Below are positions 13,683 through 24,812 of a DNA stretch of 64,000 bases, in pieces. The stretch is from Styela clava (taxonomy: Eukaryota; Chordata; Ascidiacea; Stolidobranchia; Styelidae): contig NC_135251.1 of NCBI RefSeq assembly GCF_964204865.1, positions 10,292,001 through 10,356,000 on the forward strand. Reading direction: 5' to 3'. The notes under the pieces are model-generated. The model made no database searches. It was not told the origin of the DNA and was given only the letters and a program-made list of their open reading frames with translations. Both the position numbers and the translations under genes were made by a program. The first letter of the stretch is position 1. Each line of letters opens with the position of its first letter.

Positions 13683-15642
13683 TTTAGTAACAATTAAAAT
13701 GGTGCTAGCGTCTTTTTTCTTCGCAAAAGTGATTCAACTAATGAACGCTTGTAATACTTACCTCTTTCAGCTGTGTTTGAAGGAATATTTCACCCATATT
13801 GTGAACCAATTTATATTCATTCATTAAATGTTGCTGGAAATAAGACCGTTAATTAAACAACCAAAAGCAGCGCGTGTCACAAGCAGCAACATTGTTAGAC
13901 GGATATTCACGTATGAACTGGAATGTAATCTACCTTATCAGGTTTGCATTTCATACAATTGATGAACAACGAGATTTACTTGTGAGGAGTATTAAGCATT
14001 TCCAATCAATAGTTTACAATCCAATCAATAGACAACAAAATTGTCTTAATTTTTGAAGTGTTTTTGTCTTGAAATATCAAAAAGAAAAAATATTAACCTG
14101 ATGATTAAGATTAAAAACCTTGAATTATTAGAAATTGTTTAAAGCCGTTTTGTTACGTAATTTATACGTCACAATTAAATATTTATTCGGGATAAACTGT
14201 AAAGCTAATTCACAACAATTTTTTGATAATGATTCGTAAACAAAGTTAAGCCACGTTGGCGCGATAATGTATTGATCAACAAGTATCAATATCAGCAGTA
14301 CCCTACTTAGCAAAAATAATATTTAAATTTGAAAAATCGATACGATTTAAGTAGGAGACATAAAAGAGGCAAAATGGCTACAGTGATATAGTGTTTGTTC
14401 ACAGGCTTATTTGATAGTAATGCATGCACACAACTGACTGGTACTAAGCAAAAGACCCAGTTTAGTCAATGTTTTGAATGTCTATGCCACCTGTTCCTAA
14501 CCGATGGGCATGTACCACTGCTGGGCCACAGAGACATATTTGGGTGGGCAACAACCTATCAAAAATTTCTATGGTTATTGAAAGATTTAGTTTCATTTAT
14601 AGTATAGGTTCCATGCAAATAAATAATTAGAGTGACTTTTAATTTGTATTCAATGCCTCGATGAAGTTCTTGTGTGGAAGTAGAAATGTCGGAATATTAC
14701 ACCGTTTTGCCAACACCAGTCCGGCTTTATATATTCTCAACATGAATATACCTGTTGACAATGATATACGTTGTACATTAGTTGCACTTTATTGTTCACT
14801 TACTCGTTGTGCATCGCCGAATCTCCTTCCTAGAGGAAACGCACCTCAATTAAAAACAATAGTCAATCAATTATCCGAAAGTGGTTCCCTTAAATAGTAT
14901 CGATCGATTGTAACGCGCGTTAAGATGCTCGTTTGATTAACTAAAGTTAATCTGTTAAAGATTAAATCAGGATTACAATTAACAAAAAGACGTTTGTCGC
15001 AAGAGGTTTAATAAAAGTTAATATTGATTCTGACTTTACGAAAAGCTGTTGATCTTGTTTACAATGAAAAATGCGGAAAGTAAGGCAGTCGTTTTTATGG
15101 TAAATGCAATGATGCAAAAAATTTCAACGCGTTATTTTTGGCCTAAACGTTAAAGTTTTTACACAATTTTTAAAAGATCAATTCAAGATATTGTTATAAC
15201 TGTAGATCCGTCGATAGAATATAAAAAATTGTAGAAATTTAGTATTACTTTCAAAATGGAAACTGTAATCATTTATAGTATATTTTTTATTCAATGGAAC
15301 ACTCGTATGCTAGGAAGTTGTATTTTGATTGTCCAAATTTTTAGTATATCTAGTATATTAAATATAAATAACGAAAGACTCGTATTTTAGCAAGTTGTCT
15401 TCAGTTCTTCAAATTTAAATACAAAAACTACCAGGAAGTGTTTCTTGCCTATTCTTACCGAAATCGAAAAATAGTGCTGGTTGTGATGAATTGGCCTTGG
15501 CTGTTCTTTCGCGATTCGATCGATGAAGTAAAACCAATATTGTCGGCCATATTAATAACTAAGACATTAAATATTTAGAATTACCTATCTATGCAAATAG
15601 TTAATATATTGCAGAGTTGAGTATTTAGTTTATAGAAAAATC

Positions 15643-15860
15643 GGTACTCCCGTAGTATATGTACCAGGTTAGGTTCAGGCCATAGTTTGGTTACGATTTT
15701 TCGTAAGCTTTCCGGTTGAACTGAGAATATTTTAGTTCTATTACAAGATCGGGGACTGTCTGTGTTAGCCAAGTGAATATACCCCCTGCCCATAGATTTC
15801 AGTACCTTTATACGACTTGATGTAAAGTAAGTGAACAAAATTAGTTATCTCCATACTGTT
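15643..15860 (+). mobile_element. GGTACTCC-ended MITE, copy 3
   Basis: Opens GGTACTCCCGTAGTATATG and carries the shared CTGTGTTAGCCAAGTGAATA block and the ATCTCCATACTG block. The right end has diverged beyond easy recognition. A minus-strand open frame at 15581-15838 is only the MITE read backwards. Confidence 0.72.
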
Positions 15861-17415
15861 TTATATGCTTCGAAATAGCCGAACAATCAAGGTCTTCATA
15901 ATATATGAGAGATAAACAAAATATTGTAGATCAATGTATAACTATCTTGAGTTGGGAAAATTGTTGAATTTTAATTCTTAACATTTTAAGACGAGGACGC
16001 TCAGAGAACGTTCATACCTAGTAGCATTGAAATCGAAAAATAAGTGAGTGTTTGTGCTATGTTCATCATAATGAATATGTAACATTTCCAGTTATTTCGC
16101 CTCCATTGATTTAGTAACCCCAATATTATTGGCCATAATAATAACCACGACCATTTTAATTATTTTGAATTAACCGGCAATACAAATAGGTAATATATTA
16201 CCAATGTTACCAAAGTCAAATTTTTGATTTCCCAATAGCAGTAAAGGTCAACCTCTATGAGCCACGAATAAAAAGCTTGGGAACCACTGGTCCATACTCC
16301 ATACAAACCTTTTTGCTATTGTATGCGTTAACGGATTATGAAACGAACAGTAACCTTTCAAATGATATTGATTATCACTTAATGGAATTGCAGTTTTCTT
16401 ATAACTTTTCAATGTGGCCTAATGATACAATACGTCCCTTGTGTGCTGCACAATATTGAGCCGACTCGTAGGAGGTTCACGATTTTATTAGCTTGATAGT
16501 GAATGACAGAATAAAATACAACAAACTGATACTTGGCAACCATTTGGCGTTGTTGGAACTTTTAGGTGGGGGGACAGAAATAGGAAAAATATTATGGTAA
16601 ATTATCTATTATTCTCGGTGTATCCTTTTGTATGAATGAAATAATTGTAATATGTACCAAGTATGCTTATAATGGAGTTATATTGAAGTAGTTTCACAAG
16701 TGGGAACCAGAGACAGGAATTTTTTAGTTCTCTTTGGAAATAATTGGGTAGAATGCAATTAAATAATTGACTTTCACGCACAGTGGTACACAGAGGAAGC
16801 AAATAAATTTCTATTCTTTCTCCAGGTATCTTGTTATTCTCATAGTATCTTGTTGTACAAACTTTGAAAATAAATAAATAGGGGTCATCAATTATGCTTA
16901 TAATTGATTAAAGTTAGAAGTAAAAATAATTGGTAATTGTCTCATTGAGTCATTTCATATAGACTTGATATTTAAATACTGTAGTTTGGCTTCATCATGT
17001 TTATATTCATGCCTTGAGCAAGAACAAATATGCTAGTACAAATAGAAAATCCATCTAGAAATATTTATTTGTATTTTATTGTAGCGGAACTATATAAGAA
17101 AAAAGTATTTTTATTTTATGAAGCATTTAATTGTTAGCAATATATATATCGAATAATTATTTGATTTGAATAATACGAATAATTGCCAGATACGGATTCT
17201 CGAAGTATAAAGTAGACAAGGAGAAATGACCTGCAGTTTTATACACATTCTCCAAATACTTCCCTTATCCGTATATTTGATTTGACTTACATTTATTTAG
17301 CACAAAATCGAAATCTTCTTTTTGCTCAAATAACAAACTAATTCTTAATCAAAACGCCTTTATTACAATCTTTTTTAAAGTAAATAGATACTATTATAAA
17401 CTCTATCTATCATTA

Positions 17416-20400
17416 ATGTATCTAAGTTCATTTGCGGGAGACAAAATATGCATCGAGGCAAACAAACTTTGGAAAAAACCTCAAGAAAAAAAGATAACGA
17501 ACATAAACCAACGAGAAGCGCAACACGTGCTTCCGAAGAGCGACGGCCGTGATATGACAAACGGGATAGACAAAGAAACTATATCGGATATATGTAAAGA
17601 ACGGTATTTTAGCCACAATCCAGATGCCATAATATCCAAAAATATTAACAAACATGATAGAACTTTACAAACAATAAAAGTCGAACTCGTTCCAATCGAA
17701 ATGTTCCATAAAATGTGTATTACAAAATCAAGTGAATCCTGTCCATCTGCCACAAGTAGTTTTGCAAATGAACGGAATTGTGAAAAGAGACAAAGTTGTA
17801 GCGAGAAAGGAAAATCAAACCCGAAGAGAATGGAATCGACAGGACAATGGGTTAAAAGCCAAACTGATTTTAATAATAATAATAACAAACATATTGATAA
17901 ATATATTTGGAGGCTGCCAAAGGAGAGAACCAGTGACGCCCAAGACAACCAACTTCCAAAAATAATAAAAGAACTATGTACCAAAAACTTTCCCTCTGAT
18001 TCTCAGGGCACTTACCTACACACACATAACAGAGTTGATGTGGTCCATAGGTCATTGCCAACACGTAACGAAATGCTATATAAACAGTCTCGCAAGTATT
18101 ACGCTGAAAGAACAAGATATATATCTTCTTTGCAACCTCGTGAAATAAATAGGTTTCGAGTCTTGGACAGACAACCCATTCACAATAAATATCCACTTAA
18201 CACTGTCTCTCAGTGCAGAGTAAACATTAATTCAAAACCAAAATTATTGAACGAATGTCGTAAGGATTATATTCAACAACCAATGAATCGAAGGATATAC
18301 GAAATTTCAAATGGACATCAACGACGAGCTATAAAAGCAAGATCAGCTTCTCCGGTAAGACTGAAGCGGTCAAATACATCAACAAAGTCTTTGTTCGATC
18401 CTTGGGTAACTCTTGGAATTTGTTTTTGTTTGGACAACGATTCTGATGATTCCGATAGCGAGGACGAAGAAACGGAAAATGCGCAAACGTCAAGAGCGAA
18501 GGGAACACAAAAGGCTCGAGACACTTCAAGCGATGACGACGGTAGGCAGAAAAACATGTAGCTAGCTTAGCATCGTGCTAAGCGTTAGGAATACGCTCGC
18601 CACCGCATCTCTAATTACCCTGCGTGGGGTTCGCAGTTTCGAATCCCATGCGGGGGCGGTTATGTGCGAGAGGATTGATGGACTCCTCGCCGCCGTAGGG
18701 TGGTTTACGTAACCGCTGGTCGGTTACGGCTTCCTCCACCATCAAGCCCATGCTTCCGAAAACAAATAACTGGCTGACTAATCCCATAACCGACCTGGAC
18801 TGGTGAACAGACGAGAGGCCGTGGTTCGCCATATTATCCCGGGATAAATATGTAAATCCTAATAGAGCTATAATAACAACCCTCGATTTTTTATAAGTTC
18901 CTGTTTGCCATTTCTCCGCTCTGACTTTGACATGCAGCCATGCCTATGACTTGCAACAGGAACAAGAATTGCTCCAGAATTTATGTTTTCCGTCTGTAAA
19001 ACGATAAATAATGATAGCTAATAATAACGCTAGTAATGATGGAATTAAATGAATATTTAGGTATATAATAGCAATGAAATAAGAATATTTTATCAACTAT
19101 TCTCTGTGAAACCAATATGCTATGTTTTCATATGAAGAACACGCGTTTCAATTCAATATAAACATGAGTGCATAAATTTTTCAATTATTACATAAGTCAG
19201 AGAATAGATAAATTTAATTTCTTCATTGTCGTAAGCAGTAGCCGTTTTATATTTATCTCACTATCTCTTGAAGCAAAATTCGAAAGTGTTGTCTCAAGAA
19301 CCTAATTATGAATAATTCCTTATAAATCTGACTTTCAGGTGGCAGCGACACAGACCTAGACGACGATATATCAGAGACAGACAGCAAACTGGGCGACAGT
19401 GTCGCTTCAACGCCAAGTGCTCAAAACGGCAGTGATGGCGGAGATGATTCTGATTCGGGTTCGGAAGAGTTTGACGGAGAAAGCTTTGCTAGGTTTGGGC
19501 TACTCACATCTAATTGCATTAGCACGCGTTAAAGCACAAAATTTTCTTACAGAACAGCTGAGCGAGACGGAGTTTTTACTGACAATCGACTTTTTTCCAA
19601 TGTTTAGTATATCATTTGCATTGGAGAAAACATTTAAAACTCATCTTTTGTTATGCCATGCGTAATTCTAAAAAGCAATTAATTAAAAACGCTGACTGAA
19701 AAATCACAAATTTGCTTTCAAGTTATAAATCGCGAAACCAAACCGCGAAACCGTTGAATCAAACCAAACCCGGAGATATCGGTATGGACGGTACGAAAAA
19801 TACTCTGTTTTAGACTTCGTGTCCATATCTGTGAGCTCTTGATTATACGACTCTCACGGCCTTTGTTTCGAACAAGTAGCATTGCAGGCAGTCTTTAATA
19901 TATATTTAGGGATTCAATAAAATCGTTGAGAAAACGGGAATTTTTCCAAAACATCCTGGGTGAATTAGCGGGAAAGAGATTTGATTACGAAATGTGAAAT
20001 CTGCAATGCCAACTCTTAAGATTCAATCGCTAAGACGCATAGCCTGGACATGCCCTCCATAAATTCTTACGCCTTCTCAGTACCATTTTTTGCTATTCTG
20101 CTATTCTTAAACGATTTACTGAAAACATTACTTTTCCTGGCTTGCTATGAATAATCTTTTCATCTAATGAGCGAATCGAGTTATATGAAACAGAGATTCT
20201 TTAAGAAATTGTTAGATATAAGTGGCCGCTATTATCTAACATTGTTCGGGGCAAATAAGACGATTAAGCGTCATATTAGGCTCTTGGCCTCATATTACGC
20301 TCTTGGCCCGTGTCATGATTTGTTCATTCTACGTTCTGCAGTTCAGCCTACGAGGAGGAGGTGATGGAAATAGAAGACACAATGCAAGGAATTGGAGGAT

Positions 20401-21746
20401 TCTATGACGATGACAACGATGATGATGGAGGAGATCGTGGAATCGGGGATGAACTGGGAAATGAGAGTCATGGAGATTCTGAGGATTTTTATTACGAAGG
20501 TTTGGGAGTCAAGACTTTACAATGCGAGACACTTTAAATACGTCGATCAAACCGCTATTATCATTATTGTGAACAAATATGAGAATATATGAGTATATAT
20601 AAATGATGATAAATAAACTTTGAAAATGAAATCTAAATGTGATTAAAAAGTGGAAACTTACTATGCTGGTCGGTTGATTCGCCAAAGCCATACTCACGGA
20701 CAACAACAGTAATACGAAGCTAAAGTGCCCGATCTTCTAACATACAATTAGAACTTGGAAAGTCCGATCGCGAAAACCAGCGCTTGCTCATAGCGGCTTT
20801 GGTTGTCCAGCAAGACCATGTCCAAACTTGTTTTCCCGCATTTGTGTACGTTCGATTTTTACTGATTGGAAGAAATTAACCTGACTAGGTTTGATAGAAA
20901 TTGGGAAGCAAAATGTCTACGAAATATCCCACCGCTAGATGGGGCCTTCCGGGTACAAAATTATTCTCTGAAATTTCCAATTTTGTTAATTCATAGGTTA
21001 GAACCTTGGGTGTCTCTGCTTGATAACCAGTTTTGGCCTAGTGGCTTCCCCAGTAATTCTGTTCAATTCTTTTTTATTTGTGTACGATTCGTTTTTTCAA
21101 CTGGTTGGGAAAAAATATACTTGGCTTGACTTATGTGAAACGTGTCAGTGTAATCGATGAAACTTGGATTCGTTACAACAAGAACAAGTTTCGTAATTTG
21201 CTTGCACATGATTGATAGTAAGCACTATTTCTCATTGACCAATTGTTGTTAAATATCTGCCCAATACTCATCTCCAGATGATAAAATTTAGATGACGATT
21301 GTAATAAAAATCCGGATACTCCCATAGTGTGTGTACCAGGTTAGGGTTAGGCCACAATTTTATTTCGATTTCCTTATTATAGTTCTATTGCGAGTTCGGG
21401 GACTGTCTGTGTTAGCCAAGTGAATATATCGCCTGCCCATAGGCTTCTGTTCATTCACATAACTTGATGTAAAGTAGGCGAACAAAATTAATTACCTCCA
21501 TATTGGTACACACACACCTGGAGTGCCCAAATCCGTGCATCTCATGGTCTGCTTTCTTCTCTTACATGTATCACTATTGTATATAATATGCCATATTATA
21601 GATAAGTTAAATCAACCTGAATATGGAATATTAATATTCTTTTAGATTCCGATGAAACGACAGCTCTTTATTACGGTTTAGACGATGTGGACACGATTGC
21701 TGAAGAAGACCAGTTCGATTTATATGAAATATATAACTACTTTTAA
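17416..21746 (+). CDS. Unrecognised low-complexity protein with basic body and acidic C-terminus (512 aa)
   Basis: Four exons: 17416-18541, 19339-19492, 20342-20499, 21646-21746. Introns are GT-AG with phases 1, 2 and 1, and the frame closes on TAA at 21744-21746. An AATAAA signal lies at 21788. Residues 1-340 are Lys/Arg/Asn/Ser-rich with no signal peptide or membrane span. They include a poly-Asn run near 153-157 and RSASPVRLKRSNTS near 313-326, a possible phospho-site or nuclear-localisation-like stretch. From about residue 345 the protein becomes strongly acidic (NDSDDSDSEDEETE, DTSSDDD, DDDNDDDGGD) and ends in a Tyr/Asp-rich tail (FDLYEIYNYF). No domain is recognised. The charge split suggests a disordered nuclear or chromatin-associated protein, but that is inference. 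The start ATG is the first in frame, and an upstream 5' exon cannot be excluded. Intron 1 holds a SINE starting about 20 bp after the donor. Confidence 0.72.
18560..18845 (+). mobile_element. tRNA-derived SINE in intron 1 of the 17416-21746 gene
   Basis: The head resembles a tRNA gene with an A-box-like TAGCTTAGCATCG and a B-box GTTTCGAATCC at 18636-18646. It is followed by a non-tRNA body (GTAGGGTGGTTTACGTAACC, TCCACCATCAAGCCCATG, ATAACTGGCTGACTAATCC). The body recurs as a fragment at 22170-22280, which supports a mobile family and not a functional tRNA gene. The sequence does not fold into a clean cloverleaf around the B box. The element sits only about 20 bases inside the intron. Confidence 0.75.
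20068..20330 (+). repeat. Dispersed repeat in intron 2 (partner at 31908-32205)
   Basis: Shared blocks with 31908-32205 include CGATTTACTGAAAAC, TTTCCTGGCTTGCTAT, AATAATC.TTTCATC.AATGA, AGAGATTCTTTAAGA and ACGCTCTTGG. The two copies are in the same orientation and both lie inside introns, though their genes are on opposite strands. The transposon class is unknown. Confidence 0.65.
21314..21527 (+). mobile_element. GGTACTCC-ended MITE, copy 4, in intron 3
   Basis: Begins GGATACTCCCATAGTGTGTG and ends with an inverted GGCACTCCAGGTGTG. It contains TAGGGTTAGGCC, CTGTGTTAGCCAAGTGAATA and TACCTCCATATTGGTACA. This is the cleanest full-length copy beside 9149-9366. Confidence 0.75.
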
Positions 21747-21787
21747 ACATTTCTAATCGAATGTAAAATGAATTGATGTCATGTTGT

Positions 21788-21793
21788 AATAAA
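21788..21793 (+). terminator. Polyadenylation signal AATAAA
   Basis: A canonical AATAAA lies 42 bases after the stop codon of the 17416-21746 gene, a normal distance for an animal 3' end. Confidence 0.65.
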
Positions 21794-21876
21794 TCCTAAT
21801 TTTGTAATATTGTGTACATTTTTGATTTATATATTTCCCCAATTTCTATTTTTCAGCACCCTGGGGACAGGGAAAA

Positions 21877-22099
21877 TTTACGTTTTCTTTAAAGCCAAGT
21901 ACTTGTGCAAGAAAAATACGGTGTACTCTTACTCAGAAAAATATATAAAAAAAAATACAGAAATCAGTTTCAGTAGTACTGGTCATTCGAATCGTTTCGA
22001 AACGGGAAAAATTTACGTTTTCTTTAGAGCCAAGCACTTGTGCAAGAAAAATACGGTGTACTCTTACTCAGAAAAATATATAAAAAAAATACAAAAATC
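21877..22099 (+). repeat. Direct duplication of a ~90-bp segment
   Basis: Two nearly identical segments begin GGGAAAAATTTACGTTTTCT or close to it, one at about 21870-21966 and one at about 22003-22099. Both contain GCACTTGTGCAAGAAAAATA or a one-base variant and end in a run of A. About 40 bases separate them. The duplication lies about 80 bp after the polyadenylation signal of the preceding gene. Confidence 0.8.
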
Positions 22100-22169
22100 A
22101 TGCAAAATGTTTGGAATAAATAAGCAGTTTTTGATTACTCCGAATTTCTCAGGTTCGAATGGAATCCAC

Positions 22170-22280
22170 GCCGCATTAGGGTGGTTCAAATCAATCGCTG
22201 GTGCGTTACGGCTTATTCCACCATCAAGTCCATTAAATTGAAACAAATTACCAGTGGCATGACGAGTGGCCTGCACAACT
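22170..22280 (+). mobile_element. SINE body fragment
   Basis: Blocks TAGGGTGGTT, CGCTGGT.CGTTACGGCTT and TCCACCATCAAG match the body of the SINE at 18560-18845 in the same order. The tRNA-like head is missing, so this is a 5'-truncated copy. Confidence 0.68.
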
Positions 22281-22855
22281 CAAATGAACGAAAGGTCCGC
22301 AACCTAAAAAACAATTGTTCATGAGCCGCAAGTTATCATAATTGCCGTTATAACTTTTATTTTCGTAATATAGCGTGTAAACAGTGTTATTCGACACAAC
22401 CAGCTTCAATGAGATATGTTGCATGGCTGTAACGGTAGCATATCACCGTGTAGCTATCTTGGTCACTATGGTAACACACCGTCGCAAAAAGTCAGCCATT
22501 ACGCCCTGCAGTTGCATTATCGATACTTCCATTGCAACGGCCGGTTTCACAAATAAGTATGCTCGCCAAGTCTCTAAAACCCTCAAAATATTCATTCTGT
22601 GTGCTGTAAGCTGCGATACTCTCATGAAACACGTAAAAAAACTTAATTTCATAACAGAAATTCATGGATTAAACATAAAATATTAAATAACGAAAATGCG
22701 TCCTACCTTGACGGAAATCAAACCAAGAAGATAAAACGGCGTGTAAAAACACGGTCACTCGAGCAGAGGTGCTCGGAATCAAACATGAATAGCCAATTCT
22801 GACTCATTGGGCAATATATCAGTCAAAGCCATGACTCTGACTCTACAAAGTTCTG

Positions 22856-22955
22856 GGACCTCCTGGAGTATGCGCACCTGAACTTGAACTCAGGTTGTGT
22901 ACCAGATCAGGGTTCAGGTTGTGCGACATCTTGGTGCGTATACTTCAGGAGTACC
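22856..22955. mobile_element. Small hairpin element related to the GGTACTCC MITE
   Basis: About 100 bp with inverted ends: the left arm reads GGACCTCCTGGAGTATGCG and the right arm, on the other strand, GGTACTCCTGAAGTATACG. The centre contains AGGTTGTGTACCAGATCAGG. It resembles the element at 51242-51353. Confidence 0.6.
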
Positions 22956-24546
22956 AAGTTCTGTATACGCCACCAAAACAACGTTTAAATTCCATCTCCT
23001 ATAACTTTCTCAATTAAACAGTAATATTCCTAATTACTCTCATCACGAGTTCAAGTGGAGATAAGCTAAGGATCAGGCGTCACAGTTAATTCCCAGATAT
23101 CAGGTGAACAAGCTTAATGACATGTGTGTTGTAGATTACCAGTGATGAAACCCTATTTTCAGTCCCGTTGCTAAACAAGCTAACACATGTTTATTCTGTA
23201 GTTTTTTGGGTTTTTTTTGGTGGTGGGTTTCATGCAGTAGTGCAGTATTCCGAACCTTTTTCCAAGTGACAGGAAATATTTAAAATATCTAAAATCCAAG
23301 GATATACTGAAATACTGGACGGTATGTAATGCATCCCTTACATGGTCACAAAATTAATTAACTAATACAAAAAAAATGTTGTTACATAAAATTTATTTCC
23401 CCAAAATTTAACTCAACGAAAAAGCTGCGCTTATTTGCCATAAACGAGTTTTGAAATCGTGGTGTCGCTAACTTAATAAAGTAACTATAGTAGTAACTAT
23501 AGTAACTATAAATTCCTGTTAAAAAAACAAGCGTCCCAATGAAATTTTCAGGCGGCCCATTTTTGGGTTTCGACCCATGGGATGGGAAAAACTGCAGTAA
23601 TGCGAACCGTTCTCAAAATGTGGCGATAATCAGCGAACCCGTTCTTGGTTTTATTTTAGACGCCAGACGACCGCAGAGAATAATTAACGTCCACCGCAGC
23701 TGAGGACTGGCGTTATACTAGCCGGTTATAAATTAGATATATGTAAAACGTGTAATTCTAATGTAGTTTGCGTAGTGACATATATAAAGTTTCTGAAATC
23801 AGCAAAATCCATTGTTACTGAGGTCAAAATAAAAGTGAAGCTGTTTTTAACGATTTGAATCCCTAATCACTGGTTTAATTGCTATCTGTCAAAATCCTTC
23901 TAAGAACAAAAATTTATTTCATATCTTATCGCTCATCAAGCTCTTTAGACTTGGTCACGCGCACCTTCACTGATTCAAAGCATGCAATGCGTTTTGGGAA
24001 AAGATAAATTATTTTCGTATGGATTTACCACACGGTATCTCCGAACTGTATATGCAGCCACTGTTATGCATGGGGGGAATGTTCTTGGAAAAATCGGAAC
24101 CTTTCAAACCAGACATCGCATATCCAATCTATTACACAGTGGTTTGCCGCTACGCCTGTTTTGTACCGATTCTTGCAACCCACACATCTAACTGAGATAT
24201 CGTGACTTGAGCGATGAATTCACGGCGCATTGAACAAGATATTGATTTGGATATTGTTGTGACATAAATCTCGGTTCTTGGTGATGAAAACAGCATCGGC
24301 GATGCGTTATACATGAGCGTCAGATTTATCAAAAACTCTGAAGAGACCCTTATATAATTATCAGTGTTCAAGGAAGTATGATCTTGACCTGTAAAGAGCC
24401 CTGTCTCAGTCTACGTGTGGAAATGCCTAATGTGAAAAAAATATCAAAAATAATCATGTTTTCGAGAATATGACACCGCAACCTTCGCGACTTCGCCTGA
24501 CCACCAGATCGCGAACGCGTAACCACCACAAGGTGCGAATTTTGAA

Positions 24547-24665
24547 TTAATTTTAATGACGTCATCGCTCATAAGGAACAAATTCCTTAAAGCCAACAAT
24601 AATTTTTAAAATAAGTGATAGCCTTCTAGCAAAAATAAAAGCTTCGGTCCAGTAGATGATATTCA
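24547..24665 (-). repeat. GGTCCAGTA/TGACGTCA dispersed repeat, copy 1 (3' flank of 7TM gene 24813-25937)
   Basis: Shared blocks with copies at 27310-27475 and 48905-49260 are TGACGTCATCG, a GGCCTTCTAGCAAAAAT-like block and GGTCCAGTA or GGTCCACAA. Here it lies about 150 bp beyond the stop codon of the 7TM gene, close to the spacing seen at 49260/49419. It may be an old shared 3' flank or an independent repeat. Confidence 0.55.
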
Positions 24666-24812
24666 TGTTCACATCGCGCCCAACAAAGACCTAATTATTA
24701 TTACTAAGTGGAACTTGTGCATCACCAAATAAATATTTGGCAACTTACACTATCTATAATCCAATCAAAAGGTTATTTCGTTGAATTGTATTGACATATT
24801 ATATATTCAAAT

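Larger units (their letters stand above)
7059..17415. other. Gene-poor 10-kb intergenic region
   Basis: Between the receptor gene and the low-complexity gene I find no exon with supporting splice context or recognisable protein. Open frames here are under 95 codons and have random-looking composition. The region holds one hAT-like MITE (7335-7655), three copies of the GGTACTCC-ended MITE (9149-9366, 13439-13682, 15643-15860), one copy of a dispersed repeat (about 11740-11945) and a hAT-like end, GGGAACCACTG, at about 16278-16288. The rest is unique-looking AT-rich DNA. Confidence 0.6.
21747..24812. other. Intergenic region with duplications and element fragments
   Basis: No supported gene. 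The region holds a direct duplication (21877-22099), a SINE-body fragment (22170-22280), a small hairpin MITE derivative (22856-22955) and one copy of the GGTCCAGTA repeat (about 24547-24665). Open frames such as 21810-22241 and 22384-22686 run through these repeats and look fortuitous. Confidence 0.55.

Noticed and set aside
17428-18557. Several minus-strand open frames (up to 167 codons) opposite the 17416-18541 exon.
   Set aside because: They are antisense shadows of a long AT-biased coding exon. The plus-strand frame joins three further exons in correct phase.
18560-18660. tRNA gene candidate with A and B boxes.
   Set aside because: No clean cloverleaf can be drawn and the sequence continues into a body found elsewhere in the window, so it is a SINE head.
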